Assembly (NCBI RefSeq): GCF_946222045.1
Contig: NZ_CAMILN010000019.1
Coordinates: 1 to 33,929 of the forward strand
Length of the DNA: 33,929 bases
DNA from: an uncultured Peptoniphilus sp.
GTDB lineage: Bacteria > Bacillota > Clostridia > Tissierellales > Peptoniphilaceae
Direction: 5' to 3'
Shown: piece by piece, positions 24,268-31,552 of the stretch
Layout: each line of letters opens with the position of its first letter
Position numbering within the stretch: position 1 is the stretch's first letter
Position numbers and translations under genes: made by a program
The notes under the pieces: generated by a model
The model's database searches: none
What the model saw: the letters and a program-made list of their open reading frames with translations, nothing else
What the model was told of the DNA's origin: nothing

Positions 24268-25616
24268 TTTACTACCTCAATCTCGTCTCCTAAAAGTCCA
24301 ATGACTTCTATCCCTTCGTCTAAAAATTTATCTATTGTCTCAATTATTTCTTCTCTTATTACTTCCCCAAAGGCTACCAGTGGAACTCCAGGTGGGTAGG
24401 CTCCAATAATTCCTTTTGAAATCCTACCTCTTGCATTTTTATAAGATATTCTCTCACCCTCACTTAAGAAGGCCTCCTTTGGCAAGAGCCTCTTTTCTGG
24501 AAGAGGAAATTCTTGGGGAATAATTTTTTTATAAGTCCCATCTTCGTAGGATAAAATTGCATCCTTTAGACTTTCTAACTCATCACTTGTGTTAATTGGA
24601 GAAACAATAGCTAGGGCATAGTAAAGGTCTCCCATTTCGAGCCTTATGTCCTTATTTAAAATAAAGTCTTCAACCACTTCTTCCCCAGTCATGGCAGCTA
24701 TCCTAAATAAAAACTTCATGGGGTCATTAGCTATTACAGACTCATGTCTCAAATCTAAGTCATAATTTATTGCTTCTTTAAGTTTTTTTATCTCTTCAGC
24801 TCTTTTTATTAATTCACTTCTTCCTTCCCTATCCATATAAGCAAGACCTGCTTCTATTGAAAGCATAAGCAAGTAAGATGGGGAAGTTGTGTTGTAAATA
24901 TTTATATACTTTAAAAGATCTTCATGGGAAAACCTATCTGTCCCCCTGTGAATAAGGGCTGCTTGAGTAAGAGATGGAATCATCTTGTGGGTTGAATTTA
25001 TCACAAGGTCTGCACCTGCATCTAGGGCCGAATATTTTTTCAAGTCCGAAAAATAAAGGTGGGCTCCGTGAGCCTCGTCAACAATTACTGGAATATCTTT
25101 TTCATGTAAGATTTCAATAATTTCCTTTAGTCTTAAGATTCCACCAAAATAATTTGGAGAAACCAAAACGCAGGCTGTGATTTTATTTTTCTCTATTTTT
25201 TCCCCAAGTTCATCTAAATCAATGCCAAAATACATGGCACGGTCCTTGTCGTAAATTGTGTTTAGATAGACTGGGTCCAAGTCATTAAGTAAAAGGCCAT
25301 TATAAATAGACTTGTGGGTGTTTCTCTGTATCAAAACCTTGTCCCCTGGTCTAGTAGCCATGGCCATGGCAATGTGAAGGGCTCCTGTGGACCCATTTGT
25401 TGTAATAAAGGATTCCCTTGAGCCAAAGACCTTGCTAATTTCCTTATGGAGGCCATCTATTACCCCAGATGGATTTAACAAGTTGTCTGTTCCATAAATT
25501 TCTGTCAAATCTCTTTTTATATCCAAGTCAAAAAAGTCTTTTCCCTTGTGGCCTGGCATACCAAAGGATATTTTATTTTCTACTTCATTTATCTTTTCAC
25601 TTAAAGGACTCTTCAT
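24264..25616 (-). CDS. Orn/Lys/Arg decarboxylase-family PLP enzyme (YaaO/SpeA-like)
   Basis: Fold-type I PLP enzyme of 450 residues, the short Firmicutes form of the arginine/lysine/ornithine decarboxylases (the E. coli forms exceed 700). It shows SFGMPGHKG at the N-terminus, TTNGSTGALHIAMAM for cofactor binding, DEAHGAHLYF with the PLP Asp, and the Schiff-base Lys in NSTHKMIPSLTQAALIH, with a C-terminal domain ending in AYPPGVPLVAFGE. It sits upstream of tmk exactly as yaaO does in B. subtilis. Arginine decarboxylation to agmatine for polyamines is a reasonable guess; the substrate is not certain. The start has a TAGGAG SD, and a TATAAT lies at about 25640-25645 on the minus strand. Confidence 0.88.
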   Translation of the reverse strand: MKSPLSEKINEVENKISFGMPGHKGKDFFDLDIKRDLTEIYGTDNLLNPSGVIDGLHKEISKVFGSRESFITTNGSTGALHIAMAMATRPGDKVLIQRNTHKSIYNGLLLNDLDPVYLNTIYDKDRAMYFGIDLDELGEKIEKNKITACVLVSPNYFGGILRLKEIIEILHEKDIPVIVDEAHGAHLYFSDLKKYSALDAGADLVINSTHKMIPSLTQAALIHRGTDRFSHEDLLKYINIYNTTSPSYLLMLSIEAGLAYMDREGRSELIKRAEEIKKLKEAINYDLDLRHESVIANDPMKFLFRIAAMTGEEVVEDFILNKDIRLEMGDLYYALAIVSPINTSDELESLKDAILSYEDGTYKKIIPQEFPLPEKRLLPKEAFLSEGERISYKNARGRISKGIIGAYPPGVPLVAFGEVIREEIIETIDKFLDEGIEVIGLLGDEIEVVK

Positions 25617-25674
25617 CTCTTCTCCTAACTTCTCTTAATTATACTATAATTTGGAGGACTTTAAAAGTTAGGAC

Positions 25675-26655
25675 CTACTTATAAAAGTTCCCCTTTATGG
25701 AAACTTCTCCACTTGAAAGGGTGATCTTTTCCTTCCCTGTGTCTACAATAAGGTTGCCCTTTTCATTGATATCATAGCCCACAGCAGAATATTTTTTGCC
25801 ATTGAGTTCAAAGGTCAAGTCCTTTCCAATTACAAGTGAATGGGTCTTGTAGTAATCTATAATTTCTTCATCAGACCTCTTATAATTATTTTCATAAAAG
25901 GCATTTAAGATTGCAGATAAAATTTCATTTCTTATTACATCAGTTCCAATATAACCAGCAATATCTTTTAAGTCCTTGAAACTGTCGTCTTTTGGCTCAT
26001 TTACATTTATTCCAATTCCAACAATAACTGATTTTACACTTCTTGATTCAAAATCAGCATCAAGCTCTGATAGGATTCCACAAATTTTCTTACCATTAAT
26101 AAATAAATCATTGACCCACTTTATGTCTGCTTGCTTGCCTGTGGCTTCTTTGATTCCCTGGGCAACAGAAACGGCAGCCTTAACTGTAATTAGATCAAAG
26201 TATGAAAAATCAAAGAAGTCCTTTGGATGAAGAACTATGCTAAAGTAAACTCCACTTCCCTTAGGAGATGCGAAGGACTTGCCCGTTCTTCCCCTTCCAC
26301 CCTTTTGCATGTCAGAAACTATTACTGTAAAGTCTTTGACATCTTGAGAGTAAAGTCTTCTTTTGGCCTCTGTGTTTGTTGAGTCAATTTCATCAAAGAC
26401 TATAATATCTATGTCCTTTATTTCTTCTCTGAGTCCCTTTCTTATTCCCTCATCAGATAGCTTGTCATCGCTTTCTAAGAGCTTATATCCAAGTTTTGTT
26501 TGAGATTCTATTTGAAAGCCCTCTTCCTTTAAGTTGTTAATCGCCTTCCAAATGGCAGTTCTTGAAATATTTAATTTTTCTGCCAATTCTTGACCAGAAA
26601 TATAGGAAGCCCTATTTCTTTCTAATTCTTTTAGTACTATATCCTTAGTTTTCAA
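25675..26655 (-). CDS. birA: Bifunctional biotin-protein ligase / biotin operon repressor BirA
   Basis: Attaches biotin to carboxyl-carrier proteins and represses biotin genes when charged with biotinyl-AMP. The 326 residues have an N-terminal winged HTH (about 1-60; LAEKLNISRTAIWKAINNLKEEG), the catalytic domain with GGRGRTGKSF (biotinyl-AMP loop) and KWVNDLFINGKKICGIL, and an SH3-like C-terminal domain. The HTH makes it a Class II, DNA-binding ligase, consistent with the two operators before bioY about 8 kb away. The start is TTG, supported by AAGGTGA 4 bases upstream. It is divergent from the tRNA-Ser/SRP RNA unit. Confidence 0.96.
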   Translation of the reverse strand: MKTKDIVLKELERNRASYISGQELAEKLNISRTAIWKAINNLKEEGFQIESQTKLGYKLLESDDKLSDEGIRKGLREEIKDIDIIVFDEIDSTNTEAKRRLYSQDVKDFTVIVSDMQKGGRGRTGKSFASPKGSGVYFSIVLHPKDFFDFSYFDLITVKAAVSVAQGIKEATGKQADIKWVNDLFINGKKICGILSELDADFESRSVKSVIVGIGINVNEPKDDSFKDLKDIAGYIGTDVIRNEILSAILNAFYENNYKRSDEEIIDYYKTHSLVIGKDLTFELNGKKYSAVGYDINEKGNLIVDTGKEKITLSSGEVSIKGNFYK

Positions 26656-26670
26656 TTTATCACCTTATTC

Positions 26671-26699
26671 TTGACATTATTTATCTTCTACTGTACAAT
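26671..26699 (+). promoter_or_regulatory. Promoter of the tRNA-Ser / SRP RNA unit
   Basis: TTGACA (26671-26676), 17-bp spacer, TACAAT (26694-26699): 11 of 12 consensus bases with ideal spacing, about 15 bp before the tRNA. It starts 15 bp from the divergent birA start codon. Confidence 0.92.
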
Positions 26700-26714
26700 A
26701 AGTTTCTAGGCCGT

Positions 26715-26804
26715 GGAGAGATGTCCGAGAGGTTGAAGGAGCCCGCCTGGAAAGCGAGTATACACGAAAGTGTATCGGGGGTTCGAATCCCCCTCTCTCC
26801 GCCA
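26715..26804 (+). tRNA. tRNA-Ser (anticodon GGA)
   Basis: Class II tRNA with an encoded CCA. The acceptor stem is GGAGAGA (26715-26721) with TCTCTCC (26794-26800), the discriminator is G26801 and CCA is 26802-26804. The anticodon GGA is at 26749-26751 in the loop CTGGAAA. The long variable arm has the stem TACAC/GTGTA with a GAAA loop, typical of tRNA-Ser; the T arm is GGGGG-TTCGAAT-CCCCC. The anticodon stem has one apparent mismatch, C26743 against A26757. The SRP RNA follows immediately. Confidence 0.97.
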
Positions 26805-27075
26805 TCGCCATGCTAAGCGGGAAATTAGCGATGTCCTGTACCTGCGATTCGCTACAGCAGGGCTGAATTCCCATTAGAGGATTTTAATTTTGCAGTCTGC
26901 CCCTTATAAGTGGTGTTGATGATTGGGTCCTGCGCAACAGAAACTTGTGAACCGTGTCAGATCTTGATCGAAGCAGCACTAAGCAAGAGCTTTTGTGTGC
27001 CGCATGGGTCGCCTAATCTGAGCTAACTGTAAGGGTAACGTGTGAGATTAACTTTCGACTTTGGGTGCATGGCTA
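26805..27075 (+). ncRNA. scr: Signal recognition particle RNA, large Bacillus type (scRNA)
   Basis: RNA scaffold of the SRP, which targets nascent membrane and secreted proteins with Ffh. About 270 nt with the Alu domain of the long Gram-positive form. Blocks nearly identical to B. subtilis scRNA include GCTAAGCGGG (near 26813), CCTGTACCTGCGATTCGCT, GGTGTTGATGATTGGGTCCTGCGCAA, GAAGCAGCACTAAGC (26970-26984) and GTGTGCCGCATGGGTCGCCT. The 5' end (GCCATGC) pairs with the 3' end (GTGCATGGC). Domain IV departs from the usual form: the GGAA tetraloop region reads C-TTGATC-G (26963-26970). Exact ends are estimates. It is presumably processed from a transcript shared with tRNA-Ser. Confidence 0.96.
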
Positions 27076-27082
27076 CATATTT

Positions 27083-27107
27083 AGTCCCAGTAATGGGACT
27101 TTTTTTT
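27083..27107 (+). terminator. Rho-independent terminator of tRNA-Ser / SRP RNA
   Basis: 6-bp stem AGTCCC/GGGACT with a 6-nt loop and seven T. The last T bases overlap the stop codon (27106-27108) of the convergent racemase-like gene. The minus-strand reading of this hairpin lacks a T-tract, so it serves mainly the plus strand. Confidence 0.93.
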
Positions 27108-27840
27108 ATTGCCCTTTTTTAAAAAGTCTAGAAACATTTAAGAGTTCTCTCTCTTTTAGGACTTCCCTTTCTCTTAGATACTTCTCAGCCCTAGAGTAAA
27201 AGGCCCTCTTGGATTCAGTCACATAAAAATAATCCCTAATATAATTTTCTTTTTTGTAAACATATTCCTCTAGAATTCCATCTACATTAGAATAAATTTC
27301 TACCTCCAAAACTTTTTTTGCAAAATAATTTATGAAAAAGTCCTTCTTCAAATGAAGACCACTTGAAGCAAGGAAAATCATATTATATTTTGAAAAATCC
27401 AATCCTTCAAAGTACTCATCACAAATCATTTTCATTATATCATCAGCAATTCCATCATTAGCTCCATTTATTAAAAGTGGAGTATTTAGATAATCTACTG
27501 ACGAATCGGTAAAGCTTTTTAAAGTTTCTTCTTTACAAGTTAACTTTGACCCAAGACAGAGAATTTTTTTATTCTTTAGCTTTTTCTTTAGGGTTTCTTG
27601 ACCATAAAAGGCTTTAGGAGAATTTTTAAAATAGTTAATGGCATCAAAGTCCATGACTATTATTTTTTTTGTCTTCTTAAAGGACTTTTCCAAAAATCTT
27701 ATCCTTTCGTCGACCACTTCTCGCCTATAAAGGCCATAATATTCAAATTTATCATCAACATAATAGTTTAAGTAGTCCCTGTGGACTTCGTAAAGTCCAA
27801 CAATTCCTGGACCTGTATCAAAAACTGCCAAATTCCTCAC
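27106..27840 (-). CDS. Glutamate-racemase-like protein lacking both catalytic cysteines
   Basis: A 244-residue protein I cannot assign to a named function. It resembles the Asp/Glu racemase (MurI) fold by motif positions: an N-terminal VFDTGPGIVGLYEV like the MurI FDSGVGG-L-VL-E motif, a strand KIIVMDFDA where MurI has ACNTAS, and MIFLASSGLH where MurI has LGCTHYP. Both catalytic Cys are therefore missing. The start is GTG, overlapping ispE by 23 bp with a weak SD. Many Lys, Tyr and Phe residues and no signal peptide suggest a cytosolic protein. It could be a non-enzymatic regulator or a racemase-fold enzyme with other chemistry; a resemblance by chance is also possible. Confidence 0.6.
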   Translation of the reverse strand: MRNLAVFDTGPGIVGLYEVHRDYLNYYVDDKFEYYGLYRREVVDERIRFLEKSFKKTKKIIVMDFDAINYFKNSPKAFYGQETLKKKLKNKKILCLGSKLTCKEETLKSFTDSSVDYLNTPLLINGANDGIADDIMKMICDEYFEGLDFSKYNMIFLASSGLHLKKDFFINYFAKKVLEVEIYSNVDGILEEYVYKKENYIRDYFYVTESKRAFYSRAEKYLREREVLKERELLNVSRLFKKGQ

Positions 27841-28663
27841 CCACTCTCAGCTTATAGGTCTTTTCATAAGTTTTTTTGAAATGCCTGTAGGCATCCTCTA
27901 AGTCATTTTTATTTTCAAAAATTCCAAAAATCGTGGCTCCACTTCCACTCATAAGAGGAGCAGACTTAAAGTCCCTCATCTTATTTTTTATATCCAAAAG
28001 GTCCCTGTGACTTTCAAAGACCACTTCTTCCATTTTATTTTCTAAAACTTCATTTAGTCTTTTTATGTCTAAATCATAAAGACCTTTAAGGACTTCATCA
28101 AAGTCTATTCTCCTATCATCTAATTTTATTTTTCCATAGACTTCCTTAGTGGAAACTCCATAGCCAGGATTAACTATTAGGACATTTTCAAGTTCTATTG
28201 GTCTCACTTCTTCCAGAATTTCTCCAATCCCAGAAGCAAGCTTGGTCCCTCCTGTCATCATATATGTGAAGTCTGCCCCCAGGCTCGAGGATAATTTTAT
28301 CAAATCTTTTTTTGGAATTTTTAAATCGTACAATTCATTTAAGGCGTAAAAAGTCCCAGCTCCATTGGAAGTTCCCCCGGCAAGTCCAGCTGCCAGTGGA
28401 ATATTCTTTTCTATTTCAACTTTAAAGGGAAGGTCCTTTCCTACAAAATCTCTTAGGACAAGGTAGGCCTTGTAAATAAAATTTTCTTTCACATCAAAAT
28501 CAAAATCTCCAATAATTTCAACTTTATCACTCTTAGAAAATTTCATCTCATCGTAAAGGTCTGTCATAACCATTAAAGTTTTTATATCATGGTAAGCATT
28601 TTCTCTCTTGCCTGTCACATCAAGAGACAAGTTCAACTTTGCATGGGCTTTTTTCGTAATCAT
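27818..28663 (-). CDS. ispE: 4-diphosphocytidyl-2-C-methyl-D-erythritol kinase
   Basis: GHMP kinase of the MEP (non-mevalonate) isoprenoid pathway, phosphorylating CDP-ME at the 2-position. The 281 residues start with KKAHAKLNLSLDVTGKRENAYHDI (substrate-binding Lys and the family's N-terminal motif), have the ATP loop PLAAGLAGGTSNGAG, and the C-terminal GHMP motif LMSGSGATIFGIF. The length is typical. It is first in a two-gene minus-strand unit with the racemase-like gene. The SD is AGAGGTG, and a promoter lies upstream at 28723-28750. Confidence 0.96.
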   Translation of the reverse strand: MITKKAHAKLNLSLDVTGKRENAYHDIKTLMVMTDLYDEMKFSKSDKVEIIGDFDFDVKENFIYKAYLVLRDFVGKDLPFKVEIEKNIPLAAGLAGGTSNGAGTFYALNELYDLKIPKKDLIKLSSSLGADFTYMMTGGTKLASGIGEILEEVRPIELENVLIVNPGYGVSTKEVYGKIKLDDRRIDFDEVLKGLYDLDIKRLNEVLENKMEEVVFESHRDLLDIKNKMRDFKSAPLMSGSGATIFGIFENKNDLEDAYRHFKKTYEKTYKLRVGEEFGSF

Positions 28664-28722
28664 AAAACACCTCTAAATAATTATAATTCATTGAGAATAT
28701 TTTTTCATCTATATAGAAATTT

Positions 28723-28750
28723 ATTATGTCTTCTAAAAATTAAAGGTCAA
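28723..28750 (-). promoter_or_regulatory. Candidate promoter of ispE
   Basis: Minus strand: TTGACC (28750-28745), 16-bp spacer, CATAAT (28728-28723). Each hexamer matches 5 of 6. A second TATAAT nearer the gene has no good -35. Confidence 0.55.
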
Positions 28751-28820
28751 CTTAAATATTTAAAAATAAGAATATTTTCATAAGATTATGATAATATTTT
28801 TAAAAAGTCCCTCCATTTCT

Positions 28821-28849
28821 TTGCTAAAACATTTTCCTTGTATTACAAT
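28821..28849 (+). promoter_or_regulatory. Candidate promoter of the hyd operon
   Basis: TTGCTA (28821-28826), 17-bp spacer, TACAAT (28844-28849). The predicted leader is short, about a dozen bases before the ATG. No Rex-like TTGTTAA dyad was seen. Confidence 0.65.
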
Positions 28850-28868
28850 AAAGTAAGAGGTGATATTT

Positions 28869-29375
28869 ATGGATCTTAAGACCTTAGGTTTAGAAGAAGC
28901 CCTTTTAAAAAGTTTAAAGGACTACATAGATACTTTTGACGACAAGGAAAACAATATTATAAGTATACTCCACTACGCCCAAGATATTTTTGGCTACCTT
29001 CCAAAGGAACTCCAAATTTATATTGCAAGGCTAACTGACCTGCCAGCATCTAGAATCAATGGCATCGTAACTTTTTACTCCTTCTTTAGTGAAAAGAAAG
29101 TTGGAGCCTTTAAAGTGGACGTCTGCCTAGGTACTGCTTGCTTTGTTGACGACAGCAAGACTCTCTTAGATGCCTTTAAGGACCAACTAAAGGTTGATGA
29201 AGATGGACTAAGTCAAGATGGTCTCTTCAATGTCAATTCTATTAGGTGTCTTGGTGCCTGCGGTATTGGTCCTGTTGTAAGAGTAAACGACAAAATTTAT
29301 GGCCACGTTAAGCCCCAAGACGTAAAGGAAATTATAAAGGCCCACAGACAAGAGTTAGAAGAAGCAAAGAAATAA
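28869..29375 (+). CDS. hydC: NuoE-like [2Fe-2S] subunit of [FeFe] hydrogenase (HydC/HndA)
   Basis: Thioredoxin-like [2Fe-2S] subunit that passes electrons between HydB and the hydrogenase. About 168 residues; an N-terminal helical region (LHYAQDIFGYLPKELQ) is followed by the ferredoxin fold with four cluster cysteines in VCLGTACF and RCLGACGIGP, spaced as in NuoE/HndA. The ATG at 28869 is preferred over the GTG at 28860, which is part of the AGAGGTG SD. It is first in a four-gene operon ending with hydA. Confidence 0.94.
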   Translation: MDLKTLGLEEALLKSLKDYIDTFDDKENNIISILHYAQDIFGYLPKELQIYIARLTDLPASRINGIVTFYSFFSEKKVGAFKVDVCLGTACFVDDSKTLLDAFKDQLKVDEDGLSQDGLFNVNSIRCLGACGIGPVVRVNDKIYGHVKPQDVKEIIKAHRQELEEAKK

Positions 29376-29391
29376 GAAAGAGGAGATTATT

Positions 29392-29781
29392 ATGGCAAAA
29401 ATAGATTCCTTAGAAAAACTTCTCGAAATAAAAGAATCTAGGCATCACAAGACAATCCTCCGTGACATTGGAAATATGTCTGACGATGATGTTATAGAAA
29501 TTTTTATTAGGGGGAATGAAAAAGAAAAGTATGCAGAGATAGAAAATCTTTTTGACGAACTAAAGTCCTTTGTGAGGGACAAGGGAATGAGAAATTGTAA
29601 ATTTTTATTCCAAGATGACCCAAACCAAAGAGAAAATTTTAATATACAAATTTCCTTTAAGGTTAGGACAAATATAAAGTCCAATAAACTAGACTTAGAC
29701 GATATTAAGGACTTCATCGACCACATTGCATCAATAAAAGATCAAGCCCACAACTATGAAAAAGAGGTGGACCATGAATAA
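29392..29781 (+). CDS. Small hydrogenase-operon protein, HndB-like but without Fe-S cysteines
   Basis: A 129-residue protein between hydC and hydB. The first residues (MAKIDSLEKLLEIKES) look like the N-terminus of HndB-type [2Fe-2S] proteins, which hold this place in NADP-reducing hydrogenase operons. The four cluster cysteines of that family are missing; only one Cys remains (RNCKF). The rest is charged, with helices at both ends and a central beta segment. HydD of Acetobacterium woodii, also of unknown role, holds a similar position. It has an AAAGAGGAG SD, and hydB starts 8 bp before its end. A structural or assembly role is inferred only from position. Confidence 0.7.
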   Translation: MAKIDSLEKLLEIKESRHHKTILRDIGNMSDDDVIEIFIRGNEKEKYAEIENLFDELKSFVRDKGMRNCKFLFQDDPNQRENFNIQISFKVRTNIKSNKLDLDDIKDFIDHIASIKDQAHNYEKEVDHE

Positions 29782-31543
29782 CTTGAGATTACAAATTTTA
29801 ATTTGCAAGGGAACTGGTTGCGTGTCTGCAAAAAGTGACCTAATAAAAGAAAATTTTGACAAGGCTTTAGAAGACTATAAAATTAATGACGTTGAAGCCC
29901 TAATAACTGGTTGCTTTGGTTTTTGTGGAGAGGGACCTATTGTAAAGGTGGAACCTGACAATGTCTTCTACACCCACGTCAGTCCAGAAGACGTCAACGA
30001 AATTGTGGCTGAACACATTATTCACGGAAGACCTGTTAAAAGACTTTTATTCAGGAATCCAAAGAACAATGAAGTCATCTACAACCAACGTGACATGAAC
30101 TTCTACGGCAAGCAAACTCGTCTTGCTTTAAAAAATTGTGGCAAGATTGACCCCGAAAATATTTACGACTACATATCCTATGACGGTTACCAAGCTCTTT
30201 TCAAAGTTTTAACAGAAATGAGCCCACAAGACGTAATTGACATCATCAAGGCATCAGGCCTTCGTGGCCGTGGTGGCGGTGGATTCCCTACTGGCATCAA
30301 GTGGCAAAACACCTACATGAGTCCCGGCGACGAAAAATATATTTTCTGTAACGCCGACGAAGGTGACCCAGGAGCCTTTATGGATAGGTCAATACTTGAA
30401 GGTGACCCAAATTCCATTGTTGAAGCCATGACAATTGGAGGTTATGCAACTGGTGCAAATCATGGAGTTATTTATATAAGAGCAGAATATCCTCTTGCTA
30501 TTCACAGGCTAAAGACAGCTATTAGCCAAGCTAGGAAGTACGGCTTCTTAGGGAAAAATATTTTTAATTCTGGCTTTGATTTTGATATAGAGATAAGATA
30601 CGGGGCTGGCGCCTTTGTATGTGGTGAAGAAACTGCTCTTATCCATTCAGTTGAAGGTAAAAGAGGAGAACCAACTAGAAAGCCACCCTTCCCTTCAGTT
30701 AAGGGTTATATGGGAAAACCAACTACAGTTAATAACGTAGAAACCTATGCCAATATTCCACAAATTATCTTAAGAGGACCAGAATGGTTTGCCTCCATGG
30801 GTACAGAAAAGTCCAAGGGAACAAAGGTCTTTGCCCTAGCCGGCAAGGTCAATAACGTTGGGCTTGTTGAAGTACCAATGGGAATTACCATAAGAGAAAT
30901 TGTCTACGACATTGGCGGTGGAATACCAAATGGCAAAAAGTTCAAGGCCGTTCAAATTGGTGGACCTTCTGGTGGTATGATCACCAAGGAAAATATTGAC
31001 ACCCCAATTGACTACGAAAACCTTAAGGAAATTGGTGCCATGATGGGTTCTGGTGGACTTATTGTCATGGACGAAGACAACGACATGGTGGACATAGCCA
31101 AATTCTACCTAGAATTTACCCAAGACGAGTCCTGTGGCAAGTGTACTCCTTGTAGGATTGGAACTAAGAGGTTACTTGAAATGTTGGAAAAACTTTTAGA
31201 CAACAAGGGTTCAGAAGAAGACCTCCAAAAAATCGAAGACCTCTGCCACAACATAATTAATTCAGCAGCTTGTGGTCTTGGTCAAACTGCACCAAACCCA
31301 ATCCTATCTACCATGAGGTACTTCCCAGATGAGTACTTAAAATATGCAAGACGTGAAATGAAAAAATTCTACAAAATCGATAAAGACAAGTGCGTTGGCT
31401 GTCACAAGTGTGCTGGCCTTTGCCCAGTCAAGTGCATAAGTGGCGAAGTTAAAGAAAAGCACGAGATTGACAAGGAAAAATGTATAGCTTGTGGAACTTG
31501 TGCCAAGGCTTGTCCAGTTAATGCTATAGCCATGGGAAAGTAG
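29774..31543 (+). CDS. hydB: NuoF-like flavin/NAD(P)-binding subunit of [FeFe] hydrogenase (HydB/HndC)
   Basis: Diaphorase subunit that exchanges electrons with NAD(H) through FMN and, in bifurcating complexes, with ferredoxin. The 589 residues comprise an N-terminal thioredoxin-like [2Fe-2S] domain (CKGTGC and CFGFCGEGP, about 1-90), the NuoF core with GLRGRGGGGFPTG (NAD site) and GAGAFVCGEETAL (FMN site), the [4Fe-4S] motif SCGKCTPCRIGTKR, and a C-terminal 2x[4Fe-4S] ferredoxin domain (KCVGCHKCAGLCP and KCIACGTCAKACP). The ATG at 29774 is preferred, with AAAGAGGTGG just upstream; it overlaps the previous gene by 8 bp. The domain order matches HydB of electron-bifurcating hydrogenases. Confidence 0.96.
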   Translation: MNNLRLQILICKGTGCVSAKSDLIKENFDKALEDYKINDVEALITGCFGFCGEGPIVKVEPDNVFYTHVSPEDVNEIVAEHIIHGRPVKRLLFRNPKNNEVIYNQRDMNFYGKQTRLALKNCGKIDPENIYDYISYDGYQALFKVLTEMSPQDVIDIIKASGLRGRGGGGFPTGIKWQNTYMSPGDEKYIFCNADEGDPGAFMDRSILEGDPNSIVEAMTIGGYATGANHGVIYIRAEYPLAIHRLKTAISQARKYGFLGKNIFNSGFDFDIEIRYGAGAFVCGEETALIHSVEGKRGEPTRKPPFPSVKGYMGKPTTVNNVETYANIPQIILRGPEWFASMGTEKSKGTKVFALAGKVNNVGLVEVPMGITIREIVYDIGGGIPNGKKFKAVQIGGPSGGMITKENIDTPIDYENLKEIGAMMGSGGLIVMDEDNDMVDIAKFYLEFTQDESCGKCTPCRIGTKRLLEMLEKLLDNKGSEEDLQKIEDLCHNIINSAACGLGQTAPNPILSTMRYFPDEYLKYARREMKKFYKIDKDKCVGCHKCAGLCPVKCISGEVKEKHEIDKEKCIACGTCAKACPVNAIAMGK

Positions 31544-31552
31544 GGATGAATT

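Noticed and set aside
26677..26874. Minus-strand ORF of 65 codons containing an AERGGFEPPI segment
   Set aside because: It is antisense to tRNA-Ser and the start of SRP RNA. This is a well-known spurious ORF produced by the reverse complement of tRNA-Ser genes.
28664..28868. Rex (NADH-responsive) operator before hydC
   Set aside because: No TTGTTAA-N4-TTAACAA-like dyad is present; only generic AT-rich inverted repeats were seen.
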